Below, piece by piece: positions 1 through 6,439 of a stretch of 13,049 nt of DNA. Location of the stretch: assembly GCA_023433985.1 (NCBI GenBank), contig JAEYTN010000605.1, positions 1 to 13,049 on the forward strand, written 5' to 3'. This DNA is from Pseudomonadota bacterium (GTDB lineage: Bacteria; Pseudomonadota; Alphaproteobacteria; Rhizobiales; Devosiaceae). The notes below the pieces were generated by a model, which searched no databases, was not told the origin of the DNA, and was given only the letters and a program-made list of their open reading frames with translations. How positions within the stretch are numbered: the first letter of the stretch is position 1; every line of letters starts with the position of its first letter. The position numbers and the translations under genes are program-made.

Positions 1-893
<893 letters not shown>

Positions 894-1883
894 CTACTCG
901 CCGTACCAGTCGACGAGAGCATCGATATCTTCATCCTCGAGGTAGTGGGCGACCTCGGCCATGATGTCGGCGTAGGGGCCGCCGCGGGCCACACCGTGCT
1001 CGCGGAACAGTTCCAGTTGCGTGCGGAGGTGGTGCTTCCACTGGCCGGCGAGGCGCGGATAGTCGGCGCGGCCGGCGGCGTGGCAGGAATCGCAGGCGGG
1101 GATGTCGCGGGCCGGGAGGCCCCGCTCGGCGATGTCGCGGCCGGCGGCGGGGCCGTCCGGAGCGACGGGCGTGCGGCGGCCGAACCCGGCGGCGAGACGG
1201 TCGATGGCCGCGTCGTCGAGATTGCGAGCGGCGGCGATCATGGTGCCGCTCTGGCGGGTGCCATCGCGGAAGGCCCGAAGGGCGGTTGCGATATAGGCAG
1301 GCGAGTGGATGTCCAGGCGAGGAGCCGTGCCGTTGCGGCCGGTGCCGTCCTCGCCGTGGCAGCTGAGGCAGGCGCCGCGCTCGGGGCCGGCGAGCTCGAC
1401 GTACTCGACAGCGGTCATCTCCGGCATGGCCTCGATGAACGCAACGACGGCCCAAACCTCGTCGTCGCGCAGCTCGCTGGGCCAGGCGGGCATGGCGGAC
1501 TGGCGGATGCCGTGCCTGACGGTCCAGAACACGCGTGCCGGTGGTCGCCAATGCTCCATCTGCGCCATGAGACGTGGTGGCAGGGGGACGATATCGGCCG
1601 CGAAGCGCTCCGGCGGGCCTGCCGGGCTGCCGTGGCACTGGGCGCAGACCATCTCGTAGTGGCCGGCGCCACGGCGGATCAGCGCCGGATCGTCGAGTTC
1701 GGGGACGTCGATGGCGGCGGAGCGGAGGGTGACGGACTGGCGACCGGCCATGGTCTGCAGCCAGTCGACCGGGCCGAACTGGCCGTTGCTGGCGGCGAAG
1801 TTGGGAATTCCCGAAAGCAGGAACAGCGCGCCGCCGAGGATGGCCATGAGTCCACCGGCGAGGGCGAGACCGAGGCGGTTCAT
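894..1883 (-). CDS. membrane-anchored tri-haem cytochrome c
   Basis: A 329-residue c-type cytochrome, probably a periplasmic electron carrier delivering electrons to the caa3 oxidase encoded upstream. An uncleaved-looking hydrophobic N-terminal segment (about residues 3-24) should anchor it. Three CXXCH haem c sites are present: CAQCH at 80-84, CLSCH at 172-176 and CDSCH at 264-268. Plausible distal Met ligands are M131 (SAMPAW), M215 (SGTMIAAA) and M308 (ADIMAEVA). The last two domains resemble the paired domains of c4-type cytochromes, with CLSCHGEDGTG and APRL in the second and DYPRLAGQ in the third. The start is ATG at 1881-1883, overlapping the ctaG stop as ATGA, so it is the last gene of the oxidase operon and probably translationally coupled. 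Its stop codon directly abuts the stop of the convergent ABC gene with no spacer. Haem count and location are well supported; the exact redox partner is inferred. Confidence 0.88.
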   Translation of the reverse strand: MNRLGLALAGGLMAILGGALFLLSGIPNFAASNGQFGPVDWLQTMAGRQSVTLRSAAIDVPELDDPALIRRGAGHYEMVCAQCHGSPAGPPERFAADIVPLPPRLMAQMEHWRPPARVFWTVRHGIRQSAMPAWPSELRDDEVWAVVAFIEAMPEMTAVEYVELAGPERGACLSCHGEDGTGRNGTAPRLDIHSPAYIATALRAFRDGTRQSGTMIAAARNLDDAAIDRLAAGFGRRTPVAPDGPAAGRDIAERGLPARDIPACDSCHAAGRADYPRLAGQWKHHLRTQLELFREHGVARGGPYADIMAEVAHYLEDEDIDALVDWYGE

Positions 1884-2491
1884 GGGCGGCCGGTCCGGGC
1901 CCGCAGCACGCGTGCCATCAGCACTAGGCCACCGGTCATGTAGACGATGCCGCCAATCGCCAGCATGACCACGCCACCCAGTTGCTGGTCGGCGATGGGC
2001 GTGAGGCCGAGCCAGCCGCCGACGTGATGGCCGGCGTAGATCGAGCGCGGGGCAAGCGCCAACAGCGCGCCGAGCAGCGTCATGTGCATGGAGGTGAAGA
2101 ACAGCGTCAGCGCTCCGGCCATGGCGCTGTCGGCCCGCGCCGGGGCGGCGAGGGCGGTGAGCCAGACGAGGAGCGAGATGCCGAAGAAGCTCAACTGCTC
2201 GATCGCCAGCAGCAGCGGCTCGGTGCGCGAGGCATGGTGCAGGGCAGGGACGTGCCAGCCCCATACGACGACGAGGTCGAGGACGCTGACGGCAATCGGC
2301 AGGGCAAGCGAGGTGGTGGTGCGGATGCGAGGCGCAAGGCCAGCAGCGACCAGCGGCACCGCGATGCCGACCACCGTCATGTGCAGCCACATATGGGCGG
2401 CGAAGCTACCCGGCACGAGGCCGGGCAGCGGACCGGCCCAGGCAAAGAGCAGCACGGCCAGGCCGGCGAGGAGCAGGGCGCGCGGGCTCAT
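1880..2491 (-). CDS. ctaG: cytochrome c oxidase assembly factor, Caa3_CtaG family
   Basis: A 203-residue polytopic membrane protein of the Caa3_CtaG family, which supports assembly of caa3-type oxidases, probably at the copper B site of subunit I. This family is unrelated in sequence to Cox11, which is also called CtaG in alphaproteobacteria. Seen here are an N-terminal hydrophobic segment (MSPRALLLAGLAVLLFAWAG), the His-rich helix HMWLHMTVVGIAVPLVAAGL, the WGWHVPALHHA loop, the helix FFTSMHMTLLGALLAL and a final helix near IGGIVYMTGGLVLM. His-Met patterns at helix ends are typical of the family. The start ATG at 2489-2491 overlaps the stop of the 134-residue upstream gene (ATGA), and its own stop overlaps the start of the tri-haem cytochrome in the same way. 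The family is often around 250-300 residues, so this is a short member. The context beside the oxidase genes makes the call firm. Confidence 0.85.
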   Translation of the reverse strand: MSPRALLLAGLAVLLFAWAGPLPGLVPGSFAAHMWLHMTVVGIAVPLVAAGLAPRIRTTTSLALPIAVSVLDLVVVWGWHVPALHHASRTEPLLLAIEQLSFFGISLLVWLTALAAPARADSAMAGALTLFFTSMHMTLLGALLALAPRSIYAGHHVGGWLGLTPIADQQLGGVVMLAIGGIVYMTGGLVLMARVLRARTGRP

Positions 2492-2892
2492 CGGCAGCTC
2501 GAGAGGTAGAGCATCGGGATGGTGACATAGAGCACCGCGACGGCCGACAGCACGCAGAGCATCAGCGCGACGTGGCTGAGGAAACGGTGCCGCTCCTCGG
2601 GCGTGTTGTGCTCGAACTCGAAGTCGTTGTCGGTGAGGCTGCGACCGCGCACGCGCCAGAGGCGCCAGGTCGAGAGGCCGATCAGCCCGAGCGCCACTGC
2701 CGTGGCGATGACGATGACCAGCATGGGACTGTCGAGCGGGGCATCGCGGCCGGCCTTCTCGCAGTAGATGGCGGCATAGACGTAACAGAACAGGAAGTGC
2801 AGTGCCCAGACGATCGGCGCGGCGATCACCTGCCACAGGTCGGTGCCCGTGCCGGTTTCACGCTTCACTTCGCGGGTCACTTCATCTGTCAT
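2488..2892 (-). CDS. small tri-helical membrane protein of the caa3 oxidase operon, function unknown
   Basis: I do not recognise a named family for this 134-residue protein. It has a polar, charged N-terminus (about 1-18) and three hydrophobic segments near residues 20-43, 56-78 and 107-131, separated by basic and acidic loops. The motif LWQVIAAPIVWALHFLFCYVY opens the first helix. A charged stretch (NTPEERHRFLSHVALMLC) leads into the third. Four Cys (36, 44, 113, 133) and four His (32, 95, 102, 107) lie in or beside the membrane segments. It overlaps both neighbours by ATGA: the ctaDE stop at 2889-2891 and the ctaG start at 2489-2491. A GGAGG lies on the minus strand at 2908-2912, rather far (15 bases) from the start. 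Position between the catalytic subunits and ctaG suggests an accessory oxidase subunit or assembly partner. That is inference from context only. Confidence 0.8.
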   Translation of the reverse strand: MTDEVTREVKRETGTGTDLWQVIAAPIVWALHFLFCYVYAAIYCEKAGRDAPLDSPMLVIVIATAVALGLIGLSTWRLWRVRGRSLTDNDFEFEHNTPEERHRFLSHVALMLCVLSAVAVLYVTIPMLYLSSCR

Positions 2893-5378
2893 GCGAGCAG
2901 CGGAAAGCCTCCGATCACGAGTGCAGTGAGCAACGCGCAGAAGCCGACGAAGTGCCAGTAGAGCGTAACGTTCCAGAGGTCGGCATCGTAGCGCGGGGTC
3001 AGCCTGCCGAAGAGCGAGCGGGCGAGGCAGTAGCCCTGCATCAGCATGCCGGTGACGAGATGAGCGACGATCCAGACCACGAGGGCCCAGACGATGGCGG
3101 GGTAGGAGTGGGCGGTCGGATCGAGGTCCGTGGCGAGTGGACCGGCAACGAAGGCCATCGCGGCGGTGCCGGTGGCAACGAGACTGGCGACGAGTGCCGC
3201 TCGAGCAGCGGTCACGGCGCCGCGGGCGTTGAGCAGCCGGGCCCCCAGCGTCAGAGCCCATGCGGCGAAGACCAGTGCGCCCGCGGCGGCCGGCCATTCC
3301 CAGCCGGGACCGGTGACGCCGGGGGGCGGAAAGTCGGGGTGGATGGTCCAGAAGAAGAAGTAGCCGAAGAGCAGCGCCAGAAAGGCGGTGAGGTCGCCGG
3401 TCATGGTGATGAACATCGCCCACCAGCCAGTGGATTTCGGTCCGGAGACGTAGAGGGGCAGCGGCTTGCCGTTGCCCGGATCCTTCTCCTCGGCTTCGGG
3501 GATCACGGCCGTGCCGGTCCAGAGCCAGTAGAAGGTGGCGGCGAGGAACAGAGCGCCGCCCGCGGCGACCAGCCACCACCACTTGTAGGTGGAGAAGATG
3601 AAGACGGCGCCGAGACCAGCGGCGGCTATGGCAGGTACCCAGGTCGGCGTGCCGACGCGGAGGATCTGCACTGGCTGGGCGTCGAGCACGGACGTGACGA
3701 GCGTCTCGCGCTTGCCCTCCTCGGCATGGGCGAGGAATCCTCGGCCCTCGGCGATGGCTTGCGGCAGGTCTGGATCGTCCCAGACCGGGTAGCGGCTGTG
3801 GATTTCGGGAATGGAGCGCATGCCCCAGGGCTCGCCCGGCAGCGGGGTGGCCCATTCGAGGGTGCCGGCATTCCATGGGTTGAAGGGCGCGTCGGGTTCC
3901 TTCTGCTTCGGACGGACGCAATCCCAGACCATGAGCAGGAAGCCGGCGGCCAAGACGAAGGCGCCGAGGGTGGAGACGAGGTTGAGCAGGCTCCAGCCCA
4001 TCTCCGCCCCATAGGTGAAGACGCGGCGCGGCATACCGAGCAGCCCGGTCAGGTGCATGGGCAGGAAGGCGACGTTGAAGCCGAGGAACATCAGCCAGAA
4101 CGACCAGATGCCCAGCTTGCGCGACAGCAGCTTCCCGATGGCGAAGGGGTAGTAGTAGTGGACGCCCGCGAGCACCGGGAAGAGCAGGCCGCCGATCAGC
4201 ACGTAGTGGAGGTGGGCGACGATGAAATAAGTGTCGTGCGCCTGAAAATCGAAGGGGGCGACGGCGACCATCACACCGGTGAGCCCGCCGACGATGAAGA
4301 TGGCGAGCGCGCCGATGCAGAAGAGCATCGGCACCGAGCGGACGACGGTGCCGAGCATCACGGTGGCGATGAAGGCAAAGATCTGGATGCCGGTGGGGAT
4401 CGCCACCGCTTCTGAAGCGGCCGAGAAGAAGCCGAGCGAGATCGAGGGCAGGCCGGTGGTGAACATGTGGTGCACCCAGAGCCCGAAGCTCAGGAAGCCC
4501 GTGCCGATGGCCGAAAGCACGATCCACGAATAGCCGGCGATGGGGCGCTGCGCGAAGGTGGGCACGATCATCGCGAGCAGCGCGATCGCCGGCAGGAAGA
4601 TGATGTAGACTTCCGGATGCCCGAAGATCCAGAACAGGTGCTGCCAGAGGATCGGGTCGCCGCCGCGAGTGACGTCGAAGAACGGCCAGTCGAGCAGGCG
4701 TTCGAGCTCGAAAAGCAGGTCGCCGGCAATCAGCGGCGGGAAGGCGAAGAGGATCATGCCGCCCACGATCAGCACGTACCAGGCATAGAGCGGCATCAGG
4801 TTGATGTGCATGCCGGGGGCGCGGAACTTCAGCACGCCAACGATCAGTTCGACCGCCGCGGCGATGGAGGCGACCTCGATGAAGCTCAGTCCGAGCAGCC
4901 AGATGTCGGCGCCGATGCCGGACTGCTCGGTGGAGAGCGGCGGATACATGAACCAGCCGGCGTCGGGCGCGGCGCCGAAGAAGATCGAGCCGCAGACGAA
5001 CACGCCGCCAATGGCGAAGCACCAGAAGCCGAAGGCCGAGAGGCGCGGAAAGGGCAGGTCGCGGGTGCCCAGCATGGCGGGCAGGATGAGGATCGCCACG
5101 GCCTCGAATATCGGCACGGCGAAGAGGAACATCATCACCGTGCCGTGGAGGGTGAAGACCTGGTTGTAGGTCTCGGCGGAGACGAGGTCGTTCTCGGGGA
5201 CGGCGAGCTGCAGGCGGATGATCAGCGCCAGGGCGCCGGCAAACAGCATGAAGGCGAAGGCGGCGCTGATGTACCACAGGCCGACGCGCTGGTTGTTGAC
5301 GTCGGAGAAGTAGCGCCACCCGCGGGGCGGTGCCCAGACTTCGGATAGCTTCCGTTCCTCGGCGTTGCGCAGCGTCAT
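2889..5378 (-). CDS. ctaD: caa3-type cytochrome c oxidase, fused subunits I and III
   Basis: An 829-residue polytopic membrane protein forming the catalytic core of a haem-copper oxygen reductase. Subunit I occupies roughly residues 1-480. It contains haem a ligand H78 (FTLHGTVMMF), the active-site GHPEVY with H254, E256 and the Tyr258 expected to crosslink to it, the copper B pair in LWVHHMF, and AHLHYV with haem ligands H389 and H391. A soluble linker and two helices (about 590-635) follow. A subunit III-like domain runs from about residue 645 (TGWWAMFITMTGDLTAF) to the end (LYWHFVGF near the C-terminus). The start MTLRNAEERK (ATG at 5376-5378) was chosen because it overlaps the ctaC stop as ATGA; the frame stays open upstream, but within ctaC. 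The K-channel Lys is replaced by Gln332, and the D-channel Asn residues are missing. The fusion is in frame with no sign of damage. Symbol ctaD is used for the subunit I part; ctaE is fused to it. Confidence 0.95.
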   Translation of the reverse strand: MTLRNAEERKLSEVWAPPRGWRYFSDVNNQRVGLWYISAAFAFMLFAGALALIIRLQLAVPENDLVSAETYNQVFTLHGTVMMFLFAVPIFEAVAILILPAMLGTRDLPFPRLSAFGFWCFAIGGVFVCGSIFFGAAPDAGWFMYPPLSTEQSGIGADIWLLGLSFIEVASIAAAVELIVGVLKFRAPGMHINLMPLYAWYVLIVGGMILFAFPPLIAGDLLFELERLLDWPFFDVTRGGDPILWQHLFWIFGHPEVYIIFLPAIALLAMIVPTFAQRPIAGYSWIVLSAIGTGFLSFGLWVHHMFTTGLPSISLGFFSAASEAVAIPTGIQIFAFIATVMLGTVVRSVPMLFCIGALAIFIVGGLTGVMVAVAPFDFQAHDTYFIVAHLHYVLIGGLLFPVLAGVHYYYPFAIGKLLSRKLGIWSFWLMFLGFNVAFLPMHLTGLLGMPRRVFTYGAEMGWSLLNLVSTLGAFVLAAGFLLMVWDCVRPKQKEPDAPFNPWNAGTLEWATPLPGEPWGMRSIPEIHSRYPVWDDPDLPQAIAEGRGFLAHAEEGKRETLVTSVLDAQPVQILRVGTPTWVPAIAAAGLGAVFIFSTYKWWWLVAAGGALFLAATFYWLWTGTAVIPEAEEKDPGNGKPLPLYVSGPKSTGWWAMFITMTGDLTAFLALLFGYFFFWTIHPDFPPPGVTGPGWEWPAAAGALVFAAWALTLGARLLNARGAVTAARAALVASLVATGTAAMAFVAGPLATDLDPTAHSYPAIVWALVVWIVAHLVTGMLMQGYCLARSLFGRLTPRYDADLWNVTLYWHFVGFCALLTALVIGGFPLLA

Positions 5379-6361
5379 CTGAGGGTTCCGAGAAAGGCGA
5401 CAATGGCAGCACGGTCGGCTTCGGGCAGGGAGGCGAAGCTCGGCATGCGGGCGCCGGGTTTCAGGTGATCGGGCGCCACCAGCCACGCGGCCAGGGCCTC
5501 GGGTGTATTGGCGACGGTGCCGGCGCCAAGGGTGGAGCGCGAGGCGAAATGCGTGAGGTCCGGACCGACGGAACCCGCCTCGGTGACGCCGCGCACGATA
5601 TGGCAGGCACCGCAGCCGGCAGAGACGAAGGCTTCGCTGCCGCCGGGATCGGCCGGCTGACGTTCGGCCTCCAGCCAGGCCGAAAAGGCCGCGGGCTCAT
5701 GCACCACGACGGGAAAGGCCATCAGCGCGTGGGAGGGGCCGCAGAACTCGGCGCAGACGCCCCGATAGGTGCCCGGCCTGGTGGGCGTGAGGCGCAGGGT
5801 ATTGGTGCGGCCGGGGATGGCGTCCATTTTGCCGCCCAGCGCTGGAATCCAGAAGGAGTGGATCACGTCGGTGCTGTCGAGCGCGAACTGCACGGTCGCG
5901 TCGGCGGGGAGGTGCAACTCGTTGGCGGTTTCGATGATGCTGCCATCGGGGTGCCGGTAGGCCAGCCGCCACCAGAACTGTTCGGCCGTGACGTGGATTT
6001 CGAGGTCGGGCGTGTCGGCTTCGGCCCAATCCGGCAGTAACGACAGGCCGAAGACGAGGAGGATAGCTAATGACACAGTGGGGAAGGCGACGCCGCCGAT
6101 CAGGATGAAGCGATCGGCGAAGCGCTCGGATTTCGGCCGCTTCTTGCCCAGCACGGCATAGATCGCAGCGCCCATCACGATAACCCAGATGACTACCGCC
6201 GCGGCGAACATGAACCAAGTGAGGGCGGTCAGGCGCTCGGCGTCTTCGCCGGCGGGATGGAGGGCGCTCTGGGGGTAGCTGCAGGCGGCAAGCATCGTTG
6301 CCAGCGCCAGGGCGCCCGCCACTCGTATCGTCACTGGAAGGAGACCGATCCCCCGACGCAT
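5375..6361 (-). CDS. ctaC: caa3-type cytochrome c oxidase subunit II with C-terminal cytochrome c domain
   Basis: A 328-residue subunit II carrying the copper A centre and an extra covalently bound haem c, the hallmark of caa3 oxidases. It takes electrons from periplasmic cytochromes and passes them to subunit I. A lipobox (LAAC, Cys27) follows the signal helix, so the mature protein is probably lipid-anchored. Two transmembrane helices lie near 45-70 and 84-110. Copper A ligands are H168, C203, E205, C207, H211 and M214 (VIHSFW, then GVCAEFCGPSHALM). The haem domain has CGACH at 250-254 and M306 (GARMPSF). The stop overlaps the ctaDE start by ATGA. The frame also allows a GTG start at 6373, but that leaves a leader of only about 10 bases after the predicted promoter. 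ATG at 6361 gives a longer leader, although its GGGGG at 6365-6369 (minus) is only 3 bases from the start. The start remains uncertain; the function does not. Confidence 0.93.
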   Translation of the reverse strand: MRRGIGLLPVTIRVAGALALATMLAACSYPQSALHPAGEDAERLTALTWFMFAAAVVIWVIVMGAAIYAVLGKKRPKSERFADRFILIGGVAFPTVSLAILLVFGLSLLPDWAEADTPDLEIHVTAEQFWWRLAYRHPDGSIIETANELHLPADATVQFALDSTDVIHSFWIPALGGKMDAIPGRTNTLRLTPTRPGTYRGVCAEFCGPSHALMAFPVVVHEPAAFSAWLEAERQPADPGGSEAFVSAGCGACHIVRGVTEAGSVGPDLTHFASRSTLGAGTVANTPEALAAWLVAPDHLKPGARMPSFASLPEADRAAIVAFLGTLR

Positions 6362-6387
6362 TCGCCCCCGCACATTTCGGTGTCACG

Positions 6388-6412
6388 GGAACGCAACTGA
6401 TCGCCAGGGGTT
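6388..6412 (+). promoter_or_regulatory. EcfG-like promoter for the PQQ dehydrogenase operon
   Basis: On the plus strand GGAAC (6388-6392) is followed by 16 bases and GGTT (6409-6412), one mismatch from the EcfG consensus CGTT. Transcription would start about 6-8 bases later, leaving room for the Shine-Dalgarno at 6425-6432 and the ATG at 6440. It overlaps the minus-strand promoter almost completely, because GGAAC and GTTCC (6410-6414) form an inverted pair. The same symmetry could instead mark a regulator operator. Confidence 0.42.
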
Positions 6413-6414
6413 CC
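6390..6414 (-). promoter_or_regulatory. EcfG-type promoter for the caa3 oxidase operon
   Basis: Reading the minus strand, GGAAC (complement of 6410-6414) is followed by exactly 16 bases and then CGTT (complement of 6390-6393). This matches the consensus of the alphaproteobacterial general stress sigma factor EcfG (GGAAC-N16/17-CGTT) at all nine positions. Transcription would begin near 6380-6385, giving a leader of about 20 bases to the ATG of ctaC. No convincing housekeeping -35/-10 pair was seen in the 78-base intergenic region. Confidence 0.6.
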
Positions 6415-6424
6415 TCGCCAAACC

Positions 6425-6432
6425 AGAGAGGA
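6425..6432 (+). promoter_or_regulatory. ribosome binding site of the PQQ dehydrogenase gene
   Basis: AGAGAGGA lies 7 bases before the ATG at 6440. It fixes that start over the in-frame ATG at 6473 (Met12), which would lose part of the cytoplasmic N-terminus. Confidence 0.7.
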
Positions 6433-6439
6433 CCGGCCG

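Noticed and set aside
945..1943. Plus-strand open frame opposite the tri-haem cytochrome
   Set aside because: Low-complexity Gly/Ala/Val-rich translation, no start signal, and the minus strand encodes three haem sites.
2802..4415. Long plus-strand open frame opposite ctaDE
   Set aside because: Its translation is dominated by Gly, Glu, Asp and Arg with no recognisable motif. The minus strand here encodes a clear oxidase with all ligands. It is a by-product of high GC.
6371..6373. GTG start for ctaC at 6373
   Set aside because: It lacks a Shine-Dalgarno and would leave only about 10 bases of leader after the predicted start site. ATG at 6361 is preferred but not proven.
6362..6439. Housekeeping sigma-70 promoter in the divergent gap
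   Set aside because: No TTGACA/TATAAT-like pair with 16-18 base spacing on either strand; only the EcfG-type pattern stands out.
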